Of a DNA stretch of 45,395 nucleotides, positions 24,379-33,163 are shown in pieces; the first letter of the stretch is position 1; each line of letters starts with the position of its first letter. The notes below the pieces were generated by a model. The model saw only the letters and a list, made by a program, of their open reading frames with translations. It searched no databases and was not told the DNA's origin. Both the position numbers and the translations under genes were made by a program. Source of the DNA: an uncultured Collinsella sp. (GTDB lineage: Bacteria > Actinomycetota > Coriobacteriia > Coriobacteriales > Coriobacteriaceae); assembly GCA_900540945.1 (NCBI GenBank), contig UQHQ01000013.1:1-45395 (forward strand). The letters are read 5' to 3'.

Positions 24379-24600
24379 TTATGAACGGTGAATGCAATTC
24401 TAACAAAGCCAACTCAGGCCCAATTTCTTCGCTTCACGTCGTGAAATACTACCATGCACGAGGAAGTCGCACAACGCAAGATCAAATCCGATGTTAAACA
24501 ACAGCTAATCTAGGCGCGTCGCGGAAAAGACGTGTTTTAGAAAAAGATAAAGCCTATATTTCAGGGCTCCAACATATTTATGTGTGAAATCAACCTGATG
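24379..24600 (+). other. Gene-free AT-richer stretch
   Basis: No gene, hairpin or repeat that I can support, apart from the likely minus-strand promoter area of the tRNA (a TAGAAT-like box near 24395 on the minus strand, weak). Confidence 0.4.
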
Positions 24601-24609
24601 CCATTTCAA

Positions 24610-24757
24610 AACCATGCCGGTTTACTACGACGGATCGGCGATGCCCGAGCACCGCGTGTTCTCCATTTGCAAAACCGCAGGTAGGAAGCCCGCCGCTTAC
24701 GCCAAAAGGCGAGTGTGGTCGGACATTCCTGATTCATCGTAGTAAACGGGCATGGTT
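24610..24757. repeat. Inverted-repeat element B, 148 bases
   Basis: Arms of 21 bases (24610-24630 and 24737-24757) pair at 20 positions; the core is GTTTACTACGA. Inside, CAAAACCGCAGGTAGG starts at 24670 and GTGGTCGGACATTCC lies at about 24715-24729. Right and left arms are close to those of element A. Confidence 0.85.
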
Positions 24758-24986
24758 CTGAAGCGCAGGGGAGGGGCGCTTCGCAATCAGGCCCGATAAT
24801 GGGACTGGCGGTGCACGGAAAACCCTGTTGCACAGGGAGAGTCGTGTTCCGCTCGCCAAGTCGGCCGGCGCACGGACCGTGCGTGGGCCGCTGCCCCCGC
24901 GGGCATCGCGGGCCCCTCGGCCCTGAGATGGCCCGCGCACCCGCACGTGCGCGCCGGGGCCCGCGAAAGTTTTTCGAAAATTGTCC

Positions 24987-25015
24987 TTGCATCGCCGTCC
25001 GAGTTCCCGTATAGT
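24987..25015 (+). promoter_or_regulatory. Promoter of the second tRNA-Ala
   Basis: TTGCAT (24987-24992), a 17-base spacer, TATAGT (25010-25015); identical to the promoter of copy 1. Confidence 0.9.
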
Positions 25016-25027
25016 ACTTCTTCGCAC

Positions 25028-25100
25028 GGGGGCGTAGCTCAGCTGGGAGAGCGCTTGACTGGCAGTCAAGAGGTCAGGGGTTCGATCCCCCTCGTCTCCA
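25028..25100 (+). tRNA. tRNA-Ala, anticodon GGC (copy 2)
   Basis: Same cloverleaf as copy 1, with TTCGATC instead of TTCGATT in the T loop. No CCA encoded. Confidence 0.95.
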
Positions 25101-25116
25101 CCCGAGCATTGAATGA

Positions 25117-25144
25117 GGCTCCAACGCAAGTTGGGGCCTTTTTT
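25117..25144 (+). terminator. Terminator after tRNA-Ala copy 2
   Basis: GGCTCCAAC/GTTGGGGCC with loop GCAA (one T-G pair where copy 1 has T-A) and six T residues. Confidence 0.9.
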
Positions 25145-25175
25145 CATATAGGCACACAAGGTCAAAGGCGGCACC

Positions 25176-27209
25176 ATGATCCTTCTGGTCGACAAGATCG
25201 AAAAAAGCTTCGGCGCGCGCGTCCTCTTTAGCGGCGCGTCCTTCCAGATCAACCCCGGCGAGCGCTTTGCGCTCGTGGGACCCAACGGCGCCGGCAAAAC
25301 CACCATGCTCAAGATCATCATGGGCATCGACAGCCCCGACGCCGGCCAGGTCCAGTACGCCAAGGACTGCCAGGTGGGCTACCTAGAGCAGGAAACCAAC
25401 CTGGAGCAAAAGGACACCACCATCCTCGCCGAGGTCATGGCCGCCGCCAAGGAAATCCGCCGCATGGGCAAGCGCGCCAACGAGCTGCAGGCCCAGATCA
25501 CCGAGCTCTCCGAGCAGGGCAAGGACGTCGACGCACTCCTGAACGAGTACGGCCAGGTCCAGGACCGCTTTGAGCACCTGGGCGGCTATGAACTCGAGAG
25601 CAACGCCCGCAAGATCCTGTCCGGTCTGGGCTTTAAGGTCACCGACTTTGAGCGCACGTGCTCCGAGTTCTCGGGCGGCTGGCAGATGCGCATCGCGCTG
25701 GCAAAGCTCTTCCTGCGCCATCCCGACCTGCTGCTGCTCGACGAGCCCACCAACCACTTGGACCTCGAAAGCGTCCAGTGGCTGCGCGGCTTTATCGCTA
25801 ACTACGACGGCGCCGTACTCATCGTCAGTCACGACCGCGCCTTCATGGACGCCTGCGTCGACCACGTCGCCGCGCTCGAGAACCGCCGCGTGACCACCTA
25901 CACCGGCAACTACAGCAGCTACCTCAAGCAGCGCGAGGATAATCTGGAGCAGATGCGCGCCAAGCGTGCCGCGCAGGAGCGCGACATCGCCCACATGCAG
26001 GTCTTCGTCGACAAGTTCCGCTACAAGCCCACCAAGGCCGCCCAGGCGCAGGAGCGCATCCGCAAGATCGAGCAGATCAAAAAGGAGCTCGTCATCCTGC
26101 CCGAGGGCCACAAGCACATCGACTTTAAGTTCCCCGACCCGCCGCGCTCCGGCGATATGGTCGTGAGCCTGGAGGGCGTCTCCAAGTCCTACGGCGACAA
26201 GCACATCTACAGCGACATCGACCTCAAACTCTACCGCGGCGAGCACGTGGCGCTCGTCGGTCCCAACGGCGCCGGCAAGTCCACCCTCATGAAGATCCTC
26301 GCCGGCCTGGAGCCGCCCACTACCGGCACGCGCGACCTGGGTACCAACGTGGGCATCGCCTACTATGCCCAGCATGCGCTCGAGGGCATGACCGAGTCCA
26401 ACACCGTCTTGCAAGAGATCGACACTGTCACGCCCAAGTGGACCGTACCGCAGCAGCGCAGCCTGCTGGGCGCCTTCCTGTTTAGCGACAACGATTCCAT
26501 CGAGAAGCAGGTTCGAGTCCTCTCCGGCGGCGAAAAGGCGCGTCTGGCTCTGGCCAAGATGCTCGTGGCGCCCGAGGCGCTCCTGTGCCTAGACGAGCCC
26601 ACCAACCACTTGGACATCGACTCGGTGGACATGCTCGAGAACGCTCTGCAAAACTTCCCCGGTACCATTGTGCTGATCAGCCACGACGAGCACTTGGTGC
26701 GCGCTGTGGCCAACCGCATCATCGACATCCGCGACGGCAAGGTCACGGTCTACGATGGCGACTACGACTACTACCTCTTCAAACGCGAGGACCTCGCTGC
26801 CCGCGCCGCCGCCGAGGCAGCAGGGGAGAGCGCACCTGCCGCGGCCAAGTCCACCAAAGCCAACGCCGCCCAGGCCAGCAGCCCAGCCGCGGCTCCCAAG
26901 CCTGCCGAGGGCAAAAAGACCAAGGAGCAAAAGCGCGCCGAGGCCCAGGCCCGTGCCGCGCTCAACAAAAAGCTCAAGGGTGTGCGCAACCAGCTCAAGA
27001 AGATCGAGACAGAGCTGGACAAAAAGCGTGCCCGCTATGACGAGCTTATGGAATTGATGGCAAGCGAAGAGCTTTATGCCGATCAGGACAAGTTCAACGC
27101 CGCGCTGGGGGAATATAACGGCCTTAAGCAAGAGCTGCCCAAGCTCGAGGACGAATGGCTGGAGCTTTCCACCCAGATCGAAGAGGAGACCGCGCGTGAA
27201 CTCTCGTAA
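25176..27209 (+). CDS. ABC-F family ATPase
   Basis: 677 residues with two ABC domains and no membrane part. Domain 1: Walker A GPNGAGKT (35-42), signature FSGGW, Walker B LLLLDEPTNHLD. Linker of about 80 residues with YKPTKAAQAQERIRKIEQ, the P-site tRNA interaction motif region. Domain 2: Walker A GPNGAGKS (362-369), LSGGEKARLALAKML, LLCLDEPTNHLD. An Ala/Lys-rich tail and a C-terminal coiled coil (NQLKKIETELDKKRARYDEL) complete the YdiF/Uup-like form. ABC-F proteins bind the ribosomal E site to relieve stalling or antibiotic binding. First gene of the housekeeping block; it overlaps the next by 14 bases. Confidence 0.9.
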   Translation: MILLVDKIEKSFGARVLFSGASFQINPGERFALVGPNGAGKTTMLKIIMGIDSPDAGQVQYAKDCQVGYLEQETNLEQKDTTILAEVMAAAKEIRRMGKRANELQAQITELSEQGKDVDALLNEYGQVQDRFEHLGGYELESNARKILSGLGFKVTDFERTCSEFSGGWQMRIALAKLFLRHPDLLLLDEPTNHLDLESVQWLRGFIANYDGAVLIVSHDRAFMDACVDHVAALENRRVTTYTGNYSSYLKQREDNLEQMRAKRAAQERDIAHMQVFVDKFRYKPTKAAQAQERIRKIEQIKKELVILPEGHKHIDFKFPDPPRSGDMVVSLEGVSKSYGDKHIYSDIDLKLYRGEHVALVGPNGAGKSTLMKILAGLEPPTTGTRDLGTNVGIAYYAQHALEGMTESNTVLQEIDTVTPKWTVPQQRSLLGAFLFSDNDSIEKQVRVLSGGEKARLALAKMLVAPEALLCLDEPTNHLDIDSVDMLENALQNFPGTIVLISHDEHLVRAVANRIIDIRDGKVTVYDGDYDYYLFKREDLAARAAAEAAGESAPAAAKSTKANAAQASSPAAAPKPAEGKKTKEQKRAEAQARAALNKKLKGVRNQLKKIETELDKKRARYDELMELMASEELYADQDKFNAALGEYNGLKQELPKLEDEWLELSTQIEEETARELS

Positions 27210-27492
27210 AGCCACCGCCGTGGCGATGAGCATCATAGCCATCGCTTGTCGCATCTGCGGCATCTTTATGAGCGCGATGACCGTGCTGCTGTGCTTCAGC
27301 GGCCTCACCGCCAAGCTGCAGATCGTGGGCTTTGTCGTTGAGCTTTCGCGCGCCCTGCCGAGCGCCATCGCCGGCTACGGCGTTATCACCTCGCCCTTTG
27401 GCGGTGTCTTCCGCTTGGATTACGCCATCGTGGCCGTCATCCTGTTTGTGGCCGACTACCTGCTTACGCGCGCCTCGCGCCGCGTCCGCTAG
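27196..27492 (+). CDS. Small membrane protein, unknown
   Basis: 98 residues from a GTG that lies inside the end of the ABC-F gene, with GAGGAG 6 bases upstream. Two hydrophobic stretches (about residues 10-45 and 72-90) suggest two or three membrane segments; ends are basic (TRASRRVR). No motif. The 9-base gap to the protease gene suggests joint translation. I do not recognise a family. Confidence 0.7.
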   Translation: MNSRKATAVAMSIIAIACRICGIFMSAMTVLLCFSGLTAKLQIVGFVVELSRALPSAIAGYGVITSPFGGVFRLDYAIVAVILFVADYLLTRASRRVR

Positions 27493-27501
27493 GGGAGTGA
27501 C

Positions 27502-28185
27502 ATGTCCAGCAGCTACCTCATGAACCTGCTCGCCAGCGCCGCCGCCGTCATCGTGGGCATCGTGATCCACGAGAGCGCGCACGCCGCCGCGGCCTGGGCA
27601 CTCGGCGATAAGACGGCCCGTTCGCGCGGCCGCGTCTCGCTCAACCCGCTCAACCACATCGACCCGTTTGGCACCATTCTCTTGCCGCTGCTGATGCTCG
27701 CCGCCGGCGGCCCGGTGTTCGCCTTCGCCAAGCCCGTGCCCGTCTATCTCAACAACCTCAAGCACCCCAAGCGCGACGAGGTCCTGGTGAGCGTGGCCGG
27801 CCCCGCATCGAACATTGCGCTGGCATGCCTTGCGGCCGCTCTCATGCACGCGACATACGGCAACCTCTACACCAGCATGTCCTTTGCTGTGGCTTCCCAA
27901 ATCATGAACTTCGGTGCCACCTTTATTGTGGTCAACCTGTCGCTCGCGTTCTTTAACCTCATTCCGATTCCGCCACTCGACGGCTCGTCGATCATCGTGC
28001 CGTTCCTCAAAGGCAAAGCGCTCTCTAACTACTACCGCCTGCAGCAATACGCCATGCCCATCCTCATCCTGGTGCTGTACCTGTTGCCTATGTGGACCGG
28101 CATCGACGTGATTGGACGGTATTTCGACGTTACCGTGTATCCGCTGGCCGAGTGGCTGCTCAACTTCGCAATCGCCGGCATCTAA
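27502..28185 (+). CDS. Site-2 protease family (M50) membrane metalloprotease
   Basis: 227 residues, almost all hydrophobic with about six membrane segments. The zinc motif HESAH (H23-H27) lies in the first segment and NLIPIPPLDGS, which carries the third zinc ligand Asp, about two thirds along. GRVSLNPLNHIDPFGT is typical of the compact group without PDZ domain. Such proteases cut transmembrane substrates such as anti-sigma factors; the substrate is not known here. In many Gram-positive bacteria this gene precedes scpA, as it does here. Confidence 0.9.
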   Translation: MSSSYLMNLLASAAAVIVGIVIHESAHAAAAWALGDKTARSRGRVSLNPLNHIDPFGTILLPLLMLAAGGPVFAFAKPVPVYLNNLKHPKRDEVLVSVAGPASNIALACLAAALMHATYGNLYTSMSFAVASQIMNFGATFIVVNLSLAFFNLIPIPPLDGSSIIVPFLKGKALSNYYRLQQYAMPILILVLYLLPMWTGIDVIGRYFDVTVYPLAEWLLNFAIAGI

Positions 28186-28269
28186 GGTAAACTTACAGGT
28201 CGACCGTGCAAAACGGTCGCAACATGCACCCAAACCGCGCCGCGAAGGCGCCGTCAAAGGAGGTCGAAG

Positions 28270-29079
28270 ATGTCGTATCGCGTGTCGACGCAGGTCTACA
28301 GCGGACCGTTCGACCTGCTGCTGCAGCTGGTAACCCGCCAAAAAGTTGATATCGGAGCCATCTCGATCAGCGAGGTGGCCGAGCAATACCTGGCCGAGGC
28401 CGAGCGCATCGAGGCGCTGGACCTGGACGTGGCGAGCGACTTTTTGCTGGTCGCGGCAACCCTTTTGGACATCAAGGCCGCCTCGCTGGTGCCCCAGGAG
28501 GCCCCGCGCAAGACAGACGACGATGACGAGGATGACGATGAGCTCGAGGAGCTCAGTGCGCTCGACGGCGACGCCCTGCGCGAGGTCCTGATCCAGCGTC
28601 TGATCGCCTACAAGCAGTTTAAGGGCGCGGCGGCAGCCCTTGGCGCGCGTATGCAGGCCGAGAGCCGCATGCATACGCGCGTGGCCGGCCCCGACCCCGA
28701 GTTCCTAGGCCTTATGCCCGACTATCTGGCCGGCATTACCCTGCGCGGCCTCGCCGTCATCTGCGCCGACCTGGATGGCAAACGCCAGACCTTCCTGCTG
28801 GAGGCCGAGCACGTGGCACCGCATCGCGTGCCGCTCGACCTGACGGTGGCCTCGGTCGACCGCTTTACCATGGCACACCAAGCCTGCACCTTCCGCGAGC
28901 TGCTGGACGGCGACGCCACCACCGAGCAGCTCGTTGTCACCTTCCTGGCCATGCTAGAGCTTGCCAAGCGCGGCTCGCTTACGCTAAGCCAGGACGAGAT
29001 CTTTGGAACCATTCAAATCAACCGCGTCGAGGGCGCCGAGGCATACGTGCCTGGCGAGGGCCCCGAGCTCACCGAATAG
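28270..29079 (+). CDS. scpA: Segregation and condensation protein A
   Basis: 269 residues, a very strong AAAGGAGG site. It begins with the ScpA N-terminus YSGPFDLLLQLVTRQKVDIGAISISEVAEQYL and VASDFLLVAATLLDIKAASLVP, has an acidic linker of D/E runs at about 80-97, and ends with a winged-helix part (VTFLAMLELAKRGSLTLSQDEIFGTI). ScpA is the kleisin that bridges Smc heads and binds ScpB. scpB follows 11 bases later. Confidence 0.95.
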   Translation: MSYRVSTQVYSGPFDLLLQLVTRQKVDIGAISISEVAEQYLAEAERIEALDLDVASDFLLVAATLLDIKAASLVPQEAPRKTDDDDEDDDELEELSALDGDALREVLIQRLIAYKQFKGAAAALGARMQAESRMHTRVAGPDPEFLGLMPDYLAGITLRGLAVICADLDGKRQTFLLEAEHVAPHRVPLDLTVASVDRFTMAHQACTFRELLDGDATTEQLVVTFLAMLELAKRGSLTLSQDEIFGTIQINRVEGAEAYVPGEGPELTE

Positions 29080-29090
29080 GAGCGGCAACC

Positions 29091-29810
29091 ATGTCAACCC
29101 TTTCCACGCTGGAGGCAAACAGCCTCAAAGGCGCCCTCGAGGCGCTGCTGCTGGTGTCGAGCGACCCCGTCAGCGCACCCGCGCTGGCAGCTGCGCTGGA
29201 TATCGCCCCGGGCGAGTGCGCGTCGCTTTTGGCCGAGCTCAAGGTTGAGTACGAAGAGGCCAACCGCGGCTTTCAGCTGCGCGAGGTCGCCGGTGGCTGG
29301 CGCCTGTTTACACACCCCGCCTACCATGATGTGGTCGAGGCCTACGTGCTGAGCTGGGACACGCAAAAGCTGTCTCAGGCGGCGCTTGAGACCCTGGCCG
29401 TCATCGCCTACCACCAGCCCGTCACGCGCGAGGTGGTCAAGGGCATCCGCGGCGTCAACTCCGACGGCGTCATCGCGTCGCTCGTGGATAAGGGCCTGGT
29501 GCGCGAACTCGGCCGCGACCCCGAGCGCGGTCAGGCCATCATCTACGGCACGACCAACGCCTTCTTGGAAAAGTTCGGCCTGCGCTCCACCCGGGACCTG
29601 CCCGATCTGGAGCAGTTTGCCCCCGACGAGCAGTCGCGCCAGTTTATCCGCGAGCGCCTGAGCGGCCGCAGCATTCAGTCCACGCTCGAGGAGCAGGCCG
29701 AGGACCTGGACGAAGAACGCGAACTGATCGATACCGATGTTGAGGACACCGATGGCGAGGAGCTTCTGCCCACCGTCGATACCTCGGAGGATATACATGA
29801 CGACGACTAA
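29091..29810 (+). CDS. scpB: Segregation and condensation protein B
   Basis: 239 residues. Two winged-helix domains: LKGALEALLLVSSDPVSAPALA at the start, and LAVIAYHQPVTREVVKGIRG..DGVIASLVDKGLVRELGR in the second, followed by GQAIIYGTT and a long acidic tail. Dimeric partner of ScpA in the Smc complex. The last 14 bases overlap the next gene. Confidence 0.95.
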   Translation: MSTLSTLEANSLKGALEALLLVSSDPVSAPALAAALDIAPGECASLLAELKVEYEEANRGFQLREVAGGWRLFTHPAYHDVVEAYVLSWDTQKLSQAALETLAVIAYHQPVTREVVKGIRGVNSDGVIASLVDKGLVRELGRDPERGQAIIYGTTNAFLEKFGLRSTRDLPDLEQFAPDEQSRQFIRERLSGRSIQSTLEEQAEDLDEERELIDTDVEDTDGEELLPTVDTSEDIHDDD

Positions 29811-30774
29811 CGAAGCAGGGAAAACGCACTTCGCAAGCGCCATGGACAACGCAGCGCCCACGGGCGACGCCCAGCCCGTCTACCCGCACACTATGCGCCT
29901 GCAGCGCTTTTTGGCGCGCGCGGGCGTGGCGAGCCGCCGCGGCTCGGAGGACCTGATGACTGCCGGCCGCGTAACCGTCAACGGCCAGGTCGCAACCGAA
30001 CTAGGCACCAAGGTCGATGTCGACCGCGACCACATCGAGGTCGACGGTATGCCCGTCAAGCTCAACCAGGGTGCCGTGTACCTGATGCTCTACAAGCCGA
30101 CCGGCTACCTCACCACCATGAGCGATCCACAGGAACGCCCTTGCGTGGCCGACCTGGTCCCGCGCGACCGCTTTCCGGGGCTCTTTCCGGTGGGTCGTTT
30201 GGACCGCGACACCACGGGCCTTCTGCTCTTTACCACCGACGGTGACCTATCGCAGGACCTGCTGCATCCCAGCAAGCACGTCTACAAGACCTACCAGGCG
30301 CTGGTGGACGGCAACCTGACCGATCGCGACCTCACGCCGCTGCGCCGCGGCATCGAACTCGACGATGGCCTATGCCAACCGGCGATCTGCCGCGTCATTA
30401 ACGCGCGCGAGGCCGAGGCCGTAGCCCCGCAAGGCATCAAGCCCGGCACCACCGCCGTGGAGGTCATCATCCGCGAGGGCCGCAAGAACCAGGTCAAGCG
30501 CATGCTGAGCAAGATTCACCATCCGGTGATCCGCCTGCATCGCTGCAACTTTGCCGGCCTGGAGCTCAAAGACGTGGCTAAGGGCTCGTGGCGCGAGCTC
30601 ACCGACCGCGAGGTGCAGATTCTCAAGGCCGGCGGCATCCCGCCCAAGCAGGCCAGCTCCAAGCAGGGCGACCCCAACGCGACAGCGGTCAACCCCGCGA
30701 CCCGCACGCGTCACCACGGCAGCCACGGCTCCGCGCCCAAGCGCAACACCTACCGCGAGCGCTACACGGGCTAG
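29797..30774 (+). CDS. RluB/RsuA-family pseudouridine synthase
   Basis: 325 residues from ATG 29797 (CGGAGG 6 bases upstream), inside the end of scpB. An S4 domain, MRLQRFLARAGVASRRGSEDLM, is followed by the catalytic GRLDRDTTGLLLFT with D136 and by HPVIRLHRCNFAGLELKD. RluB acts on 23S rRNA near position 2605; scpA-scpB-rluB is a common order in Gram-positive bacteria. The last 50 residues are basic and low in complexity, perhaps for RNA binding. Confidence 0.9.
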   Translation: MTTTNEAGKTHFASAMDNAAPTGDAQPVYPHTMRLQRFLARAGVASRRGSEDLMTAGRVTVNGQVATELGTKVDVDRDHIEVDGMPVKLNQGAVYLMLYKPTGYLTTMSDPQERPCVADLVPRDRFPGLFPVGRLDRDTTGLLLFTTDGDLSQDLLHPSKHVYKTYQALVDGNLTDRDLTPLRRGIELDDGLCQPAICRVINAREAEAVAPQGIKPGTTAVEVIIREGRKNQVKRMLSKIHHPVIRLHRCNFAGLELKDVAKGSWRELTDREVQILKAGGIPPKQASSKQGDPNATAVNPATRTRHHGSHGSAPKRNTYRERYTG

Positions 30775-30840
30775 TCAGTCCGCCACGCCCCAGCGCCTGC
30801 GTCCCATACCAGTACGTCAACCACCGAAAGGAAGCATTGT

Positions 30841-31527
30841 ATGATCGTCGCCATCGACGGCCCCGCCGGTTCCGGCAAGTCCACCATCGCCAAGGAGATT
30901 GCCCGCCAGCTGGGCTTTAACAAGCTCGACACGGGCGCCATGTATCGCGCCGTAACTTTCGCTGCGCTCGACCGCGGCATCGACCTGGATAACGAGGCAG
31001 CCATTGACGCCCTCGCCGAGCAAATCGAGATTCGCTTTACCAACGGCACCGGCGAGGACACGCGCCTGACCATCGACGGCCAGGACGCATCGGCCGCCAT
31101 CCGCACCCCGCAGGTGGACGCCAACGTCTCCAAGGTCTCGGCCTACCCGGGCGTGCGCGCGGCCATGCTCATCCACCAGCGCCGCGCCGCCGAGGACCGC
31201 GATATCGTGGCCGAGGGTCGCGACATCGGCACCGTCGTGTTCCCCAACGCACAGGTCAAGGTGTTCCTGACCGCCGACCCGCGCGAGCGCGCCCGTCGCC
31301 GCGTGCTGCAGCGCCACCAAAACGACGCCCAGCCGCTCACCACCGAGCAGCTCGAGGCCGAGGTCGATGAGACCCTCGACGCCCTCAAGCAGCGCGACAA
31401 GCTCGACAGCAGCCGCGAGGTCGCGCCGCTCGTGCCCGCCGAGGACGCGGTGCACGTCGACTCCACCGCCCACACCATCGACGAGGTCGTCCGCATTATC
31501 GAGGACCTCATCAACCAAAGGAGGTAG
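30841..31527 (+). CDS. cmk: Cytidylate kinase
   Basis: 228 residues, GAAAGGA before the ATG. P-loop GPAGSGKST at residues 6-14, then LDTGAMYRAVTF, the CMP-binding insert, and GRDIGTVVFP and DPRERARRR in the lid. It phosphorylates CMP and dCMP with ATP. It starts a run of genes ending at gpsA that is conserved in Clostridia and Coriobacteria. Confidence 0.97.
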   Translation: MIVAIDGPAGSGKSTIAKEIARQLGFNKLDTGAMYRAVTFAALDRGIDLDNEAAIDALAEQIEIRFTNGTGEDTRLTIDGQDASAAIRTPQVDANVSKVSAYPGVRAAMLIHQRRAAEDRDIVAEGRDIGTVVFPNAQVKVFLTADPRERARRRVLQRHQNDAQPLTTEQLEAEVDETLDALKQRDKLDSSREVAPLVPAEDAVHVDSTAHTIDEVVRIIEDLINQRR

Positions 31528-31530
31528 CCC

Positions 31531-32259
31531 ATGCGCCTGTTTAAGCAGACGCCCGAGGATTACTACAACGCCCCCTACGACGAGTTCCCGGCGCTCATCC
31601 GCGGCACCGTCGCCGTGGTCATGGGCATCCTGTGGGTCTTCTCCAAGCTCATGTGGCGCTGGAAGGTCGAGGACAGCGACCTGCTGTTTGAGCGCCAGGA
31701 AGGCCGCGGCAGCGTGGTCATCTGCAACCACACCTCGATGGCCGAGCTCCTGGCTGTAGAGACGGCACTGTTCTTTGGCGGCCGCCGCATTCGCCCCATC
31801 TTTAAATCCGAGTTTGCCAAGAGCAAGATCGTGCGCTGGGCCTTTAGCCGTGTGGGCGGCATTCCCGTCGAGCGCGGCACCGCCGACATGAAGTGCCTGC
31901 GCGCCGCCCAGCATGCGCTGCAGCGCGGCGAGGACGTCTTGATCTTCCCCGAGGGCACGCGCATCCGCTCGCGCGAGATCAAGCCCGAGGTCCACGGCGG
32001 TTTTGCGCTTATCGCCCAGATGGGCAAGGCGCCCGTCAACCCGCTCGCCATCTGCGGCTGGTCCGATATTACGCCTGCGGGCAAAAAGATCATGCGCCCC
32101 AAAAAGTGCTGGATCCGTGCCGGAAAGGCCATCTCGCTATCCGATGCACCGGCCGAGCTCAACCGCAAGGAGCGTCTGGCATGGTTTGAGTCCGAGGCCA
32201 TGAGTCGTGTCTACGCCATGCGCGATGACCTGTGCGCCGAGCACCCGGGTAGGTTCTAG
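31531..32259 (+). CDS. plsC: 1-acylglycerol-3-phosphate acyltransferase, PlsC-like, with HX4E in place of HX4D
   Basis: 242 residues, 3 bases after cmk. One N-terminal membrane segment (about 27-42). Motif I reads NHTSMAE, so the catalytic pair is H67 and E72 where PlsC enzymes normally have HX4D. Motif II is GIPVERG and motif III is FPEGTRIRS. It would acylate lysophosphatidate for phospholipid synthesis together with plsY and gpsA downstream. The Asp to Glu change is conservative and the protein is otherwise normal. Confidence 0.9.
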   Translation: MRLFKQTPEDYYNAPYDEFPALIRGTVAVVMGILWVFSKLMWRWKVEDSDLLFERQEGRGSVVICNHTSMAELLAVETALFFGGRRIRPIFKSEFAKSKIVRWAFSRVGGIPVERGTADMKCLRAAQHALQRGEDVLIFPEGTRIRSREIKPEVHGGFALIAQMGKAPVNPLAICGWSDITPAGKKIMRPKKCWIRAGKAISLSDAPAELNRKERLAWFESEAMSRVYAMRDDLCAEHPGRF

Positions 32260-32261
32260 CC

Positions 32262-33161
32262 ATGGGCGAGGAAGTCATGAACACTGCCGAGGCCATGACC
32301 GGCAAGGCAGACGCCCCCACCATCGAAATCGCTGCTCACGCCGGCACCTGCTACGGCGTGCAGCGTGCGCTCGATATGGCATTGGCGGCCGCCCCGCAAG
32401 CGGGGGAGAACGCTCAGGTCCACACCCTGGGCCCGCTCATCCATAATCCCATCGTGGTGCGCGAGCTTGCCGAGGCGGGCGTTGGTCTAGCCGACACCTT
32501 GGACGACGCCGCATCGGGCACCGTGATCATCCGCGCGCACGGCGTGGTGCCGCAGGTGGTCGAGGCCGCTCGCGAGCGCGGTCTCGACGTGGTCGATGCC
32601 ACCTGCCCCTACGTCAAGAAGGTCCACGTGGCGGCGGAGCGCCTGGTACGCGAGGGCTACCGCGTGATCGTCGTGGGCGAGCCGGGACACCCCGAGGTTG
32701 AGGGCATCCTGGGCCATGCCGGCGATGACGCTCAAGTCGTGAGCTGCGCCGCCGATGCGGACGCGCTGCCGCTCAAGGGCAAGGTTGGGCTCGTCGTGCA
32801 GACCACCCAGACCGCGCAGAACCTGGCCGAGGTCGTGGCTGCCATCACGCCGCGCGTGCAGGAACTGCGCGTGATCAACACCATCTGCGCCGCCACGAGT
32901 GAGCGTCAACAGGCAGCAGCCGCACTTGCCAACCGCTGCGACTGCATGGTCGTGGTGGGCGGCAAGAACTCGGGCAACACCCGCCGCCTGGCGCAGATTT
33001 GCGCAAACGCCTGCGAGCGCACACATCACATAGAGGAAGCTTCCGAGCTACAGGCCGCGTGGTTTACCGACGCTCACCACATCGGCATCACCGCCGGAGC
33101 CTCCACCCCGCAAGAACACATCGAGCGCGCCGTCGAGCGCATCAAGGAGCTTTGCCACTAA
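32262..33161 (+). CDS. ispH: 4-hydroxy-3-methylbut-2-enyl diphosphate reductase
   Basis: 299 residues from ATG 32262; an in-frame ATG at 32277 with GAGGA just upstream is an alternative start. The three cysteines of the 4Fe-4S cluster are C30 (AGTCYGVQRAL), C115 (DATCPYVKKVH) and C209 (INTICAATSERQ). GEPGHPEVEG, VGGKNSGNTRRL and TAGASTP are the substrate-binding segments. Last step of the MEP isoprenoid pathway, giving IPP and DMAPP. Confidence 0.97.
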   Translation: MGEEVMNTAEAMTGKADAPTIEIAAHAGTCYGVQRALDMALAAAPQAGENAQVHTLGPLIHNPIVVRELAEAGVGLADTLDDAASGTVIIRAHGVVPQVVEAARERGLDVVDATCPYVKKVHVAAERLVREGYRVIVVGEPGHPEVEGILGHAGDDAQVVSCAADADALPLKGKVGLVVQTTQTAQNLAEVVAAITPRVQELRVINTICAATSERQQAAAALANRCDCMVVVGGKNSGNTRRLAQICANACERTHHIEEASELQAAWFTDAHHIGITAGASTPQEHIERAVERIKELCH

Positions 33162-33163
33162 TC

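Larger units (their letters stand above)
24601..25147 (+). repeat. Second copy of the tRNA-Ala unit (first copy 23561-24138)
   Basis: Both copies have the same order: a CCATTT(T/C)(A/C)AAACCATGCCGG left end, an inverted-repeat element, a GC-rich stretch, AAAATTGTCCTTGCATCGCC and the promoter, tRNA-Ala(GGC), and a terminator ending in TTTTTTCATAT. The promoter-tRNA-terminator part is almost identical; the GC-rich middle has diverged in sequence and length. The copies lie about 1.0 kb apart in the same orientation. Confidence 0.85.

Noticed and set aside
24255..24497. A plus-strand frame over the CAT tRNA, and frames over both tRNA-Ala genes.
   Set aside because: They are translations of antisense tRNA or tRNA sequence.
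32999..33163. Upstream extension of the DUF512 gene by 55 codons.
   Set aside because: It lies inside ispH, is Arg/His-rich, and the family N-terminus starts at ATG 33164.
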